Source: Planococcus antarcticus DSM 14505
GTDB taxonomy: Bacteria > Bacillota > Bacilli > Bacillales_A > Planococcaceae
Reading direction: 5' to 3'
Length of the DNA stretch: 64,000 nucleotides
Assembly (NCBI RefSeq): GCF_001687565.2
Contig: NZ_CP016534.2
Coordinates: forward strand, 872,501 to 936,500
The notes under the pieces are model-generated. The model had not been told where the DNA came from, did no database searches, and saw only the letters and a list, made by a program, of their open reading frames with translations. Of the stretch, positions 1-8,983 are shown in pieces; within the stretch, counting starts at the first letter, position 1; each line of letters begins with the position of its first letter. The position numbers were made by a program, and so were the translations under genes.

Positions 1-414
1 CAATGTTTGTAGAACCTGATCATACAGCGCGCTAGTGGGGGCCAACCGGCTGGGATACAACTGTTTATATAAATGGAAGTGAAACCCGGCGGCACCTGGC
101 ATTATTGTATGCGTTCACCTGAAGGCCAAGAATCCTGGGAGAAATCCATTTATCGAAAAATTAATGCCCCAGACCGCCTTATTTATGTGGATGCCTTTTC
201 CGATGAACAGGAAAATGAAGTCGTGAATAGGCCGACTATGCTAATCACAATGGATTTTTCTGTAGAAGGGACTGGATGTAAAGTCGTTTCTTCCACGAAG
301 TTTGATTCACAAGAAGGACTGCAAAAAGTAATCGATATACAGGCGATTGAAGGGATGGCTCAACCCTATGATTGCTTGGAGGAGTATTTAGAGGAACTGC
401 AGCAAAACAAATAA
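1..414 (+). pseudogene. SRPBCC (AHSA1-like) domain protein, broken
   Basis: The longest intact piece (73-414, 113 aa) reads MEVKPGGTWHYCMRSPEGQ onward, the middle and C-terminal part of an AHSA1/SRPBCC lipid-cavity protein (family about 140-150 aa). The missing upstream part is present in another frame from position 3: FVEPDHTAR, a TAG stop at 33-35, then WGPTGWDTTVYIN. The family has a WWGP motif here, so the TAG most likely replaces a Trp codon. A one-base shift near 66-73 separates this frame from the downstream one. The extreme N-terminus lies outside the window. Family members are often next to VOC proteins, as here. Two independent lesions make a working protein unlikely. The specific ligand cannot be deduced. 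Confidence 0.75.
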
Positions 415-437
415 AAAAATTCAGAAGAAGGGTAATG

Positions 438-878
438 ATGATTACGAAATTGTTTCCTTATTTGAATTTTGAAGGCAATGGCCAGGAAGCGGCACATTTC
501 TATACGGATGTGCTAGGTGGTGAATTAGTAGGAATCATGACTTACGGTGAAGCGCAGGAGACGGACTCAGAAGGCATGCCCGATGAAGTGAAGAATATGG
601 TGATGAATGCGCAGATCAACATGGAAAATGGGGATACATGAATGATTTCTGACGTCCCTCCAGGAATGGGGATGCCATCGTTTCAAAAAGGCAACAATAT
701 GTCAGTGACTGTACTGTTCGATGAAATCGAGGAAGCGCAGACCGTTTTTAACAAGCTGTCTGAAGGAGGCAAGGTCAGCATGGAGTTGCAGGAGACTTTC
801 TGGAGCCCATTGTACGGCAGTCTGACCGATCGATTTGGAATCGAATGGCAGGTATCCGTTGAGGGTGAAATGGAATAG
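438..878 (+). pseudogene. VOC/PhnB-like (glyoxalase-fold) protein with internal UGA
   Basis: A single frame encodes MITKLFPYLNFEGNGQEAAH, then VLGGELVGIMTYGE, an in-frame TGA at 639-641, then MISDVPPGMGMPSF and a C-terminal half ending in GIEWQVSV. Together the halves make the usual length of about 146 residues of the PhnB-like VOC family. The family normally has a hydrophobic residue (Leu) at the stop, and TTA to TGA is one substitution. The start at 438 is chosen because AGAAGGG at 426-432 lies 5 bases upstream. It follows the broken SRPBCC gene by 23 bases and was probably co-transcribed with it. Selenocysteine read-through is conceivable because the genome has Sec machinery, but a Leu position is not a typical Sec site. 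Confidence 0.75.
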
Positions 879-928
879 ATTAGTAAAGAACCGCAATCCT
901 CATTTGGAATTGCGGTTCTTTACTAATC
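878..928. terminator. Bidirectional intrinsic terminator
   Basis: A perfect 20-bp inverted repeat (GATTAGTAAAGAACCGCAAT and its complement) with a loop of about 11 bases starts at the end of the VOC stop codon. A-rich and T-rich flanks lie inside the stem on each side. Confidence 0.85.
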
Positions 929-1008
929 TGTTAGACTTGTTCCGCTATAGGGTATAGAAAGAAATAGCCGATTTGCTATAGTATTGAACAGCACCTAGGA
1001 GGATGAGT

Positions 1009-1872
1009 ATGAATACCGATAAATATGCAGTTCAAAAAGATAAGAAAATAAAGCTTGCTGATTACCCAACGACAACTCAAGACAAATACAGTGAAAAAGA
1101 ACTCAAGGAAAAATTGATCCCTGAAAGCCTCGAAAAACTAAAGAAACTACACATGAAACTACATGCCCAAGAAGAAAAGGGAATCGTTGTAGTACTACAA
1201 GCAATGGATGCAGCTGGAAAAGATGAAGCCATCACGTATATCTTTTCGACTTTGACAGCACAAGGTTTAAAGACGACTTCGTTTAAAAAACCATCTGAAA
1301 CAGAACTTGCCCATGATTATTTATGGCGATTTCGTGAAGGAATGCCGGCAAGAGGTCAAATTGGTATTTTAAATCGTTCTTATTATGAAGAAGTGATTGC
1401 GCCAAGAGTTCATGATTTGCTTGGGGAGACACCACTTCCAGACGAACTGATCGATGAGAATATTTGGAATGTCCGCTACCGCCAGATCAACGATTTTGAA
1501 CGCTATATGGTTGAAAATGGCTTTCCAGTGGTTAAATTCTTTTTTAATATGTCTTTTGGTGAACAACGCCGCCGGTTGCTCGAACGTATGAAAAATCCAG
1601 AGAAAAACTGGGAGTTTTCGTTTAACGATGTAAAAGAACGTAAGCATTGGGATGGATACCAAGGGATTTTTGAAGATTTACTGAATAATACGTCAACAGA
1701 ACACGCACCTTGGTATGCTCTGCCGGCTGACGACGAATGGTTTACACGTTATATCGTTTCAGAAGTGATGATCAAAATGCTACAAAAAATCAATCCGCAC
1801 TATCCTGAAATCAAAGGGGAGGAAAAAGTGGAATTGAAAAAAGCTATTCGTCAACTGGAAGAAGAGGAGTAA
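1009..1872 (+). CDS. Polyphosphate kinase 2 family protein
   Basis: This is a PPK2-type polyphosphate:nucleotide phosphotransferase of the P-loop kinase fold, a soluble enzyme moving phosphate between polyphosphate and AMP/ADP or GDP. The Walker-A-like segment QAMDAAGKDEA lies near residues 65-75. Other family signatures are FKKPSETELAHDYLWR, the lid motif ILNRSYYEEV, and the basic stretch GEQRRRLLERMKNP. At 287 aa it has the length of the one-domain class. ATG 1009 is preferred over ATG 1003 because AGGAGG (997-1002) abuts the first and is 6 bases from the second. It is apparently monocistronic. Class I, II or III (ADP versus AMP preference) cannot be decided by eye. Confidence 0.93.
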   Translation: MNTDKYAVQKDKKIKLADYPTTTQDKYSEKELKEKLIPESLEKLKKLHMKLHAQEEKGIVVVLQAMDAAGKDEAITYIFSTLTAQGLKTTSFKKPSETELAHDYLWRFREGMPARGQIGILNRSYYEEVIAPRVHDLLGETPLPDELIDENIWNVRYRQINDFERYMVENGFPVVKFFFNMSFGEQRRRLLERMKNPEKNWEFSFNDVKERKHWDGYQGIFEDLLNNTSTEHAPWYALPADDEWFTRYIVSEVMIKMLQKINPHYPEIKGEEKVELKKAIRQLEEEE

Positions 1873-2065
1873 AGATACAGATGTTTGGATGCAGTTTTTC
1901 TGTGTTTGAAAAAAGATACAAAACATAAGAAGAAAGGCTTGCATTCTTGTCCTGTAAGCTACTATAATATGAAACATTGGTCCACTATAAAAAGAACAAT
2001 TTATTCGCATTGTCGTAGTTTTTATTGAAAAGTAAAAGAATGCATAATAATAAATAGTCTTAAGG

Positions 2066-2098
2066 TGACGTGCAGATGCACGGCTTTTTTTTGTGGGG
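2066..2098 (+). terminator. Hairpin with T-run upstream of yitT
   Basis: CGTGCAGATGCACG folds into a short stem and is followed by GCTTTTTTTTG. It could end ppk2 transcription or attenuate read-through into yitT, which starts about 50 bases later. The remaining 1873-2146 spacer shows no gene. Confidence 0.55.
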
Positions 2099-2146
2099 TG
2101 AGCAAAATAGAATGACTAAGGGGCACCTTAGGATTGGAGTTAAGTT

Positions 2147-2992
2147 ATGAATAAATGGACGAGATTGTTACTTGTTTTTGTTTCTTCGATTGTTCTCGGA
2201 ATTGCGTTTAATATGTTTTTACTGCCACATGAAGTATTGGCGGGTGGAGTGACCGGTATTGCGATGATGCTAGGATTGGTAACGCCTTTGAATGCGGGAC
2301 TTTGGATGATTATTTTGAACATCCCAATCCTCGTTGTCGGCTGGATGAAACTTGGCAAGACCTTTATCGCTAATAGCTTGTTTTCTGTTGTTGTAACATC
2401 GGTTTCAATGCTATACATTCCTGTCGTTAAGTTGACCGAAGACGCATTACTTTCTACTGTTTTCGGTGGTGTGATCGCAGGAGCAGCAATCGGCATCATT
2501 ATTCGCTTTTATAGTTCGACTGGCGGATTTGACGTAATTGGCCTCTTGCTGTCGAGAAAACGAGATATTCCGCTGGGCGCACTTGTTTTTGGACTGAATA
2601 GTACAGTCGTTTTTGTATCAGGTTTTGTTTTTTCATGGGAATTGGCAATGTACACAATGGCTTCGATCTATATCTCGGGTCTAGTGCTTGACCGTGTCCA
2701 TACGCGTCATATCAAACTAAGCTTGATGGTCGTGACCAATCAAGGAGATGCTGTTAAAAAAGAACTGCTCGATAACCTATATCGGGGCATCACCGTAGTG
2801 GACGGCGAAGGCGCATATTCAGCGGCTAAAGTGAAAGTCCTTTACAGCGTTATCAGCCGCCACGAATTGGCATTTGTACGGCCATTAATCAAAAAAATTG
2901 ATCCACAGGCTTTTGTCAGCATCAGCGAAACGATGGAAGTCATGGGGAACTTCAGAAAAGATGATAACTTCATGAAAAGTCCGATTCTATAA
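2147..2992 (+). CDS. YitT family integral membrane protein (DUF161 + DUF2179)
   Basis: The N-terminal 190 residues contain five to six hydrophobic helices with the family signatures GIAFNMFLLPHEVLAGGVTG and FYSSTGGFDVIG. The C-terminal about 90 residues form the soluble DUF2179 domain (ITVVDGEGAYSAAKVKVLYSV). Length (281 aa) is typical of YitT/YvjA/YpjC-type Bacillales proteins. The biochemical role of the family is not established. It stands alone, with a terminator directly after the stop codon. Confidence 0.92.
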   Translation: MNKWTRLLLVFVSSIVLGIAFNMFLLPHEVLAGGVTGIAMMLGLVTPLNAGLWMIILNIPILVVGWMKLGKTFIANSLFSVVVTSVSMLYIPVVKLTEDALLSTVFGGVIAGAAIGIIIRFYSSTGGFDVIGLLLSRKRDIPLGALVFGLNSTVVFVSGFVFSWELAMYTMASIYISGLVLDRVHTRHIKLSLMVVTNQGDAVKKELLDNLYRGITVVDGEGAYSAAKVKVLYSVISRHELAFVRPLIKKIDPQAFVSISETMEVMGNFRKDDNFMKSPIL

Positions 2993-2993
2993 A

Positions 2994-3030
2994 AAAACCT
3001 CTCCAAGTTACATTGGAGAGGTTTTTCCTG
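2994..3030 (+). terminator. Terminator of yitT
   Basis: AAAACCTCTCCAA, a short loop, then TTGGAGAGGTTTTTCC, directly after the yitT stop. Confidence 0.88.
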
Positions 3031-3443
3031 TTTTTCCGAATATTCGCTGCAGTGCAGAACAGCGGTTACATTCATTCAGTTAATGTATTCGTTTGGTGCT
3101 TGTTGCAGGGTGGCCGAAGCTTGTGTTTTTTCATCAAACTACAGATCAGAATAGGTTTTCTTGCGGACAGCAGCTGCACGCAAACCGGTAACGACTGTAC
3201 TGCAACCTATCAAAGCTGTACCATCAGGATCTTTGTCAGGTGATGAATGACAGTGGTTTCTATATAGGAGATCCCACATAAACCAATGATCAATGTCTGC
3301 ATATGAGAGATGCCGATTTTGGTCAGCACTTTTTCTTAGATAATGAGTGTCAAAAAATTTGCAACTTCAAAGAATTTTGTAGGGACTATATAATATTTTT
3401 TCTCTTTTTTTCAAAAAAATTTACTATACTGCTATTTTAGCAT
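3031..3443. other. Intergenic region without a supported gene
   Basis: About 410 bases between convergent yitT and the EAL gene. On the minus strand, pieces such as ISHMQTLIIGLCGISYIETT and DGTALIGCSTVVTGLRAAA can be read in two frames around 3130-3330. They look like a decayed coding remnant but I do not recognise a family. The AT-rich end (3390-3443) has no clear stem-loop. Confidence 0.4.
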
Positions 3444-4664
3444 TCATTGAAACAGCAAATAATCTCTTTCAATAATAAAATCGTTGCTGATATCGATAAA
3501 TAAATAGCAGTCTTCTGATAAAGGATAACTGAATGTACGAACCATTTCACCTGTTTCAATATCCGAATAGACATCTGACAAAATCCCTTTATGCCAGGTT
3601 TTCATCTGCATGGTGTTTTCTAGGAAATAAGGACGAAAAGCCCAATGCGAACCGATTTGATCAGTCTCTAAAGCCCATCGGTCGCCGTATTTTCTGAAGT
3701 TGGACGACACTTGCTGGCCATCGCTATTGCAAATGTAAAAGCGGAAACTTTCTTCTTTAAAATCTTCAGCCACAGCTTCGATAAAACGGTCTGCGGTTTC
3801 TGGACCTTTCCATTTGGACAGCAACTTTTTTACTTTTTCTTCACGTCTATGGGTAAAAGCGTAGCGTCTTTCCACCATCGATTTTTCCTGCTGGACAAAA
3901 GCTTTGATCTTTTCTCCTACATCAAACGGGATGCAACCGTTCACTGGTAGTTCAAAATCCGGCTTTGCCAAATAAAACCCTTGATAATAATGGCCTCCGT
4001 GTTTCCATGCAAAATATAATTGGTAATTGTCTTCAATGTTTTCATAAGAAAGTTTGGCGCCAATTCGTCGGGCTAGCACAGACAAGATTTGGATGACATC
4101 CTGGAAAGCTTCGGGATTGGAATTCCGGACAAAACTAGTATCGACTTTTAAAATATGCGGTCGAAGCTGGTGGATCCGATCGATATTGGAGCTTTTTGCG
4201 CCCACATGATCAACGGCAATCTGGATGCCGTAAGTTTTGTAGTAAATCAATAAATGCTCCAGCACGTCGAAGTCTTCATCAAAATCGTGTTCGGTAATTT
4301 CCAGTACAATCCTGTTCATAGAGAAGCCTTTTTCTGCGTATACCTTCAAGGTTTCCAGAAAATCTTCACCGCTGTTGATCAGCAGTTGCTTGGCGTTGCG
4401 GTTGATGAAAAGCAAGCCATCATTCTCGGAATCGAGCATTTGGGTGATCGCTAGTTTCAATAGGTGTTGATCGACTTCGACTTTGTATTCATCCGGTACA
4501 TCGCTGTCGTGAAAAAAGTCGCCGAGGCTAATCCAACTGCCTTCAAATTGGAATCGCCCCAAAACTTCATAGCCGATAACGTTATGCTTGACTGCACTGA
4601 TAATCGGTTGGAAAGCGGGCTTGACCTTATGTAAATTTTCGAGAATATCTAATGGATCCATCAT
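3444..4664 (-). CDS. EAL-domain protein, YkuI-like, with C-terminal sensory domain
   Basis: Residues about 10-245 are an EAL (c-di-GMP phosphodiesterase) domain. The signature is EVLGR in place of EALLR; NRNAK, LEITEH, ILKVDTSF and YENIE follow. The aspartate pair usually in DDFG is DHVG here, so one metal ligand is altered. Residues about 260-405 match the PAS-like C-terminal region of B. subtilis YkuI (FRFYICNSDGQQVSSNF, WAFRPYFLEN, LFIDISNDFI). YkuI binds c-di-GMP and is regarded as weakly active or inactive, so a c-di-GMP receptor is as likely as an enzyme. AAAGGAG lies just upstream of the double ATG. Confidence 0.9.
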   Translation of the reverse strand: MMDPLDILENLHKVKPAFQPIISAVKHNVIGYEVLGRFQFEGSWISLGDFFHDSDVPDEYKVEVDQHLLKLAITQMLDSENDGLLFINRNAKQLLINSGEDFLETLKVYAEKGFSMNRIVLEITEHDFDEDFDVLEHLLIYYKTYGIQIAVDHVGAKSSNIDRIHQLRPHILKVDTSFVRNSNPEAFQDVIQILSVLARRIGAKLSYENIEDNYQLYFAWKHGGHYYQGFYLAKPDFELPVNGCIPFDVGEKIKAFVQQEKSMVERRYAFTHRREEKVKKLLSKWKGPETADRFIEAVAEDFKEESFRFYICNSDGQQVSSNFRKYGDRWALETDQIGSHWAFRPYFLENTMQMKTWHKGILSDVYSDIETGEMVRTFSYPLSEDCYLFIDISNDFIIERDYLLFQ

Positions 4665-4706
4665 ATGTGCTCCTTTGCCGTGAAACTAGGGTGTTGTAAG
4701 TGCAGC

Positions 4707-5084
4707 TTACATAATCATGAAAAAGTAGATGATGACCATGATGATTATTACGGCAAGCATCGAAGAAATCAAAGTGATGTGCATATTCGATGGTGTGAAA
4801 GTGTCATTGATGATTTGCTGGCGCTTCTTTTTATAGTTTTGGGTTGCTGAAAAAATAACAGTCAGCCCGAAAATACAGGCAAAAATACCAAGTGCGACAG
4901 TGAAAAGATCAACAAAGGTATTGCGTGTGACGCCCATTGTAAAATGCAGGCTGGTCGCCAGAAAACCGACCCCAACAATCGAGATGACAGTGCGGATCCA
5001 AGCCAGATAGGTGCGCTCATTGGCGAGGTGTTGCTGTGTATAAATTAGCTGATTTTTTTCTTTGCGATAGGACTGCCGCGACAT
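4707..5084 (-). CDS. DUF202 (YidH-like) membrane protein
   Basis: A 125-aa protein with the DUF202 signature QQHLANERTYLAWIRT followed by three predicted membrane helices (about 35-55, 68-88, 103-123). Start ATG 5084 is chosen because GGGGGGAGAG lies 6-8 bases upstream; an upstream extension to 5222 is not conserved in character. It lies 42 bases upstream of the EAL gene on the same strand and may be co-transcribed. Function of the family is unknown. Confidence 0.85.
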   Translation of the reverse strand: MSRQSYRKEKNQLIYTQQHLANERTYLAWIRTVISIVGVGFLATSLHFTMGVTRNTFVDLFTVALGIFACIFGLTVIFSATQNYKKKRQQIINDTFTPSNMHITLISSMLAVIIIMVIIYFFMIM

Positions 5085-5475
5085 TTCTACTCTCTCCCCC
5101 CAGCAATAATTGGTTCTGGAATTTTCACAATCTGGAATCGAGAAAAACTTACTGTATATCCAGTATAAATGAATCACGAATAAAAAGAAATTTCGAAAAT
5201 TTAGATAGGTCCCAGGGTGCATCCGTAGAAAGAAGAAATTTAGGAAGTTGAACTCATTTTTGCTAGTAAATATCTTTTACTGCACAGCCAAAGCGGTTGC
5301 CGTTCAAGGATTCTCAATCAATTTCTTCAATGTCTATTTCGGTCTATCGGAACTTGAGAAACGCAATTGAGATATGGAGTGGAAAATAAGGTTGCTACTG
5401 TAAAGCATCTGTAAAAATCCCGTTAAGTTATTGTGAGGTTTCCCAATTACTCAGCTTTAATGGATATAGTAAGCG
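5085..5475. other. Intergenic region with possible C-terminal gene remnant
   Basis: Divergent spacer between the DUF202 gene and the phosphodiesterase. At 5245-5370 on the plus strand an open frame without a start reads AKAVAVQGFSINFFNVYFG and ends ELEKRN before a TGA. It has protein-like composition and may be the tail of a lost gene; I do not recognise it. Promoters for both flanking genes should lie here. Confidence 0.35.
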
Positions 5476-5547
5476 ATGAAGGCATTTGAGAATCACCGGA
5501 TAGGTATTCCGGAAGTCGTACCAAATAAAAACTGGGAGATGAAGCAT

Positions 5548-6432
5548 TTGAAGAAATTTTCGTTTAGCTTGTTGGTATTATTGCTGTTCGTTACAGCTGT
5601 CTCAATGAATTCAACGGTGGCATGGGGCCAGACAAAAGAAGCTGAGATTAATGCCAATAGGTTTTTGAATATCGCACACCGAGGAGCATCCGGCCATGCC
5701 CCAGAACATACATTAGTTTCTTATGAAATAAGCAAAGGGATGCATGGTGATTATATAGAAGTCGATCTGCAGATGACAAAAGACGGCGTTCTAATTGCAA
5801 TGCATGATGAGAAAGTTGATCGAACAACTGATGGTTCAGGCTATGTTAAAGACATGACGCTCGCTGAAATCAAGAGATTGGATGCGGGTTCTTGGTTTAA
5901 CGCAGCCTATCCTGAAAAAGCTGGGACGGAGTATGAAGGATTACAAGTGCCAACTCTTGAGGAAGTGATTGAAACTTTCGGCAAAGGTTCCCGTTATTAC
6001 ATTGAAACAAAAGCTCCGGATGTTTATCCAGGAATGGAGAAAGAACTTGTGAGGGTCTTGAAAAAGTATAAGTTGAGTGGACAAAATGCACAGTCAAGTA
6101 AAGTTCTTATACAGTCCTTCAGTCAGGAAAGTTTGCTGACAATGCAAAGCTTGGACCCTGCAATTCCATTGGTTCAACTGATTTCTTATTCAAAACCAGC
6201 GATGATTTCAGATGTTGAGCTTAGTTACATTAAAGGATATGCTGTTGGAGTGGGCATGAGTCATACGAAAATCGACCGAGCCTATGTGGAGCAGGTACGA
6301 AATCACGGGCTTCTGATCCATCCCTATACGGTCAATGAACGTGCAGATATGGAGCGCTTGATCGACTGGGGCGTAACGGGGATGTTCACCAATTACCCGG
6401 ACCTTCTGGAAGCAGTATTGAAAAATAAGTAA
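5548..6432 (+). CDS. Secreted glycerophosphodiester phosphodiesterase
   Basis: GDPD TIM-barrel enzyme hydrolysing glycerophosphodiesters to sn-glycerol 3-phosphate and an alcohol. The catalytic signatures are [14 protein letters not shown] (His, Arg and Glu of the HR...E motif), [20 protein letters not shown] (metal-binding E/D and general-acid His) and RYYIETKAP. The hydrophobic start [20 protein letters not shown] then a cleavage-like AWG points to export. TTG 5548 is chosen because GGGAG (5534-5538) sits 9 bases upstream. ATG 5539 abuts that site and ATG 5476 has none, but either could be used. It is followed by a strong terminator and stands alone. It likely scavenges phosphate or glycerol from deacylated lipids or teichoic acids. 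Confidence 0.9.
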   Translation: MKKFSFSLLVLLLFVTAVSMNSTVAWGQTKEAEINANRFLNIAHRGASGHAPEHTLVSYEISKGMHGDYIEVDLQMTKDGVLIAMHDEKVDRTTDGSGYVKDMTLAEIKRLDAGSWFNAAYPEKAGTEYEGLQVPTLEEVIETFGKGSRYYIETKAPDVYPGMEKELVRVLKKYKLSGQNAQSSKVLIQSFSQESLLTMQSLDPAIPLVQLISYSKPAMISDVELSYIKGYAVGVGMSHTKIDRAYVEQVRNHGLLIHPYTVNERADMERLIDWGVTGMFTNYPDLLEAVLKNK

Positions 6433-6445
6433 TCACATTCGGGTA

Positions 6446-6497
6446 CTCAAAAACCGCTTTTGAAATCGCAACTGATTTCAAAGGCGGTTTTTTATAT
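6446..6497 (+). terminator. Terminator of the phosphodiesterase gene
   Basis: AAAACCGCTTTTGAAATC, a 6-base loop and GATTTCAAAGGCGGTTTTTT form a long stem with a T-run. Confidence 0.88.
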
Positions 6498-6516
6498 TGT
6501 CGTTATATACTAGTGA

Positions 6517-6544
6517 TGCACAGTACACAGTACAGTGTTGTGCA
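6517..6544. promoter_or_regulatory. Imperfect palindrome upstream of the PTS operon
   Basis: TGCACA and TTGTGCA bracket an imperfectly palindromic core about 85 bases before the regulator start. It could be an operator or antiterminator-like element for the PTS operon. This is inferred from symmetry and position only. Confidence 0.3.
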
Positions 6545-6628
6545 GGGGTAAGAACAATATTGGGACTGAAAAAAGATGTATTTCAGCAAATACATAGACT
6601 ATTGTAAATGTAAGGGAGGAACAAAAGG

Positions 6629-8695
6629 ATGTTTTTAGATGAAAGAAGTGCCACTTTACTAAAGCTCCTGCAACATTCATCCATTCCTTCAATGAGTGAG
6701 ATTGAAGATCAAACAGGGCTGACACGCAGACAGATTCAATACAGTTTGAGTAAAGTCAATGATTGGCTTGAATTTAAAAATTATGATCCAGTGCAGTACA
6801 AACGGGAAATCGGCTACTTTTTACTCGATAAAATCGGAGAAGATGAAATAAGCGTTAAGCAGACGAAACGGAGTTATGTTTTTTCAGAGAAGGATAGAGA
6901 GCAAGTAATTTACTTAATGATTCTGTTGAGCCAGGAACTATTGTCCGTGTTTCATTTTCAATCAACAACTGGAGTTTCAAGAAATACGATATTGAATGAC
7001 CTGCAGCGTCTGAAAGAAACGGCTAAAGAGAACGATTTAACCATCCATTATTCCAAGCAAGCTGGTTATATCATCACGGGTAATAGTCGGGTAAAACGGT
7101 TTGTCATCGAACAACTGCTTCATGAGGTGTTGAATGGTTCGAACAGCCAAATGATTACTCAGTGCATCTGGGGGGGATTTGAAGACCGCATAGCGGCTGT
7201 CCATCAGCAATTGGAAAACATTGAAACGCAATTGGAGATCACTTTTACCGATGACCGTCTCCATGAACTTGCGTACCTTTTCTTTTCCGCCGATCAATTA
7301 ATCAGCAAAGGTGAGGAATTAGAGCAAGAGCCTAGCTGGATCCCATTTACAGAAACAAAGGAATATCTGCTGATTGGCGAAATGATTGATACAGTGGCAT
7401 TCCAATCTCAATGGAGCCAGACAGAAAAATTGTATGCAACCTTGCATTTAGTCAGCATGAACCGAACAAAAGATCGTTCACCTTTAAGAGATGACCGCGT
7501 TTTCCATGAGCTGTTGCAGCGTGTGACAGAAGAGTTTGAACGGTTGACATTTGTCCATCTTCAAGATAAAGAGCAACTTTGTGAACAACTGTATGTTCAT
7601 TTCAAACCAGCTTATTACCGTGTCCAATATGGATTCCCTCATGTCAATCCTATGATGGAACGTGTGTCCAAAATTTATCCAGAACTTCAGCATTTGACGC
7701 GAAAATCCTTAAGGATTCTGGAAAAAGAACTTGGCCTTCAACTGCCGGAAGATGAAGTAGCCTATTTTACGATCTACTTTGGAGGCTGGCTTCAAAGGCA
7801 AGGAACTCGTTTGGATGACCGAAAAAAAGCGATTGTCGTTTGCCCTCATGGCATTGGCGTAAGCAATATTCTCAATTATACGCTGCGGGAATTATTTCCG
7901 ACCATTCTGTTTTTGGATGTGCTGTCCGTCCGGGACACAGCAGCGTATCCACTAGACTATGATCTGGTATTTTCATCGGTCTTTATGAGAACAGAGGCTA
8001 ACTTGTTTGTAGTCCCGCCAATTCTTGAAGAGCGGGACAAGCAGAAATTGAATAGGCAAGTGATGCAGGAACTATACGGCTACACAGTTCCAGACTCAGA
8101 TGTTGCAGGATTGATAAAGCTGATTTCTAAATACGCAACGATCAATGACTCGACTCAACTGGAAAAAGAACTGCAGGCAACTTTGTATACTCAAGCAGCA
8201 GGAACAAATACACATGCAGTAAAGGAGGCAGAAAAACCTGTGTTAGGAGAACTACTGACTACGCAAACACTTCAATTAAAATCACATTCTGCCACTTGGC
8301 AGGAAGCGATTCAACTGGCTGCCAGTCCGCTTGTGGAATTGGGAACCGTTGAAGAGCGATATGTAACAGCCATGGTTGAATCTATTGAGAAGAATGGGCC
8401 TTATGTTGTTATCACCCCGCTGGTCGCTATCCCGCATGCACGTCCCGAAGAGGGCGTACGTTCACTATCGATGAGCTTATTGAAGCTTGAACAAGCCGTG
8501 GATTTTGCACCAGATAAACCCGTTCAATTGATTATTGTATTAGCTGCTGCTGATAGCGACTCGCACCTGCGAGCCTTGATTCAGCTGACAAATTTACTGA
8601 GCGAACCAGCTAATATCCAAGAAATGCTACAAGCGACGGATAAGGATCAACTATTGGAGATCATCCATAACTATTCTAAGGAGGAAACAGAATGA
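6629..8695 (+). CDS. PRD-containing transcriptional regulator with EIIB-like and EIIA domains
   Basis: A 688-aa BglG/MtlR/LicR-type regulator. Two N-terminal helix-turn-helix segments (about 15-45 and 95-140, GVSRNTILNDLQRLK) precede two PTS regulation domains. PRD1 lies about 185-290; PRD2 about 300-395 with the His of YVHFKPAYYR. An EIIB(Gat/Mtl)-like domain has Cys405 in VCPHGIGVS. The C-terminal EIIA domain (about 535-685) has the phosphorylatable His603 in AIPHARPEEG. It overlaps the downstream EIIB gene by 4 bases (ATGA), so translation is coupled. No separate EIIA gene follows, so this domain may also feed phosphate to the EIIB protein. GGAGG is present before ATG 6629. Confidence 0.92.
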   Translation: MFLDERSATLLKLLQHSSIPSMSEIEDQTGLTRRQIQYSLSKVNDWLEFKNYDPVQYKREIGYFLLDKIGEDEISVKQTKRSYVFSEKDREQVIYLMILLSQELLSVFHFQSTTGVSRNTILNDLQRLKETAKENDLTIHYSKQAGYIITGNSRVKRFVIEQLLHEVLNGSNSQMITQCIWGGFEDRIAAVHQQLENIETQLEITFTDDRLHELAYLFFSADQLISKGEELEQEPSWIPFTETKEYLLIGEMIDTVAFQSQWSQTEKLYATLHLVSMNRTKDRSPLRDDRVFHELLQRVTEEFERLTFVHLQDKEQLCEQLYVHFKPAYYRVQYGFPHVNPMMERVSKIYPELQHLTRKSLRILEKELGLQLPEDEVAYFTIYFGGWLQRQGTRLDDRKKAIVVCPHGIGVSNILNYTLRELFPTILFLDVLSVRDTAAYPLDYDLVFSSVFMRTEANLFVVPPILEERDKQKLNRQVMQELYGYTVPDSDVAGLIKLISKYATINDSTQLEKELQATLYTQAAGTNTHAVKEAEKPVLGELLTTQTLQLKSHSATWQEAIQLAASPLVELGTVEERYVTAMVESIEKNGPYVVITPLVAIPHARPEEGVRSLSMSLLKLEQAVDFAPDKPVQLIIVLAAADSDSHLRALIQLTNLLSEPANIQEMLQATDKDQLLEIIHNYSKEETE

Positions 8696-8958
8696 AAATC
8701 ATGGTAGTGTGTGGAAACGGATTAGGAAGCAGTTTTATTATGGAATTGAATGTCAAGAAAGCATTAAAGGAATTAGGAAAAACAGCGGAAGTGGATCACA
8801 CAGATTTGACTTCAGCTAAATCAGTGCAGGCAGATGTTTTTATCGGAGCAGCGGATATCATGGGGCAATTGGATGACGGAAGCCGAACCATCGTCAATTT
8901 AGAGAACATGATGAGCATCCCGGAAATTAAATCAAAACTAGAGCCACACCTAGCTTAA
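8692..8958 (+). CDS. PTS sugar transporter EIIB, ascorbate (Sga/Ula) type
   Basis: An 88-aa single-domain EIIB with the phosphocysteine loop VVCGNGLGSSF (Cys7). It accepts phosphate from EIIA and passes it to the sugar bound to EIIC. It overlaps the regulator stop and lies 25 bases before the EIIC gene. SgaB/UlaB similarity is judged from the short length and loop sequence. Ascorbate is the family's best known substrate, but related pentitol or other sugar-acid substrates cannot be excluded. Confidence 0.9.
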   Translation: MKIMVVCGNGLGSSFIMELNVKKALKELGKTAEVDHTDLTSAKSVQADVFIGAADIMGQLDDGSRTIVNLENMMSIPEIKSKLEPHLA

Positions 8959-8983
8959 ATGTAATGGGAAGGGGGGAGATATT

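Noticed and set aside
2140..2499. 119-aa ORF antisense to yitT
   Set aside because: Low-complexity Ile/Thr/Pro-rich shadow of the well-supported YitT coding frame.
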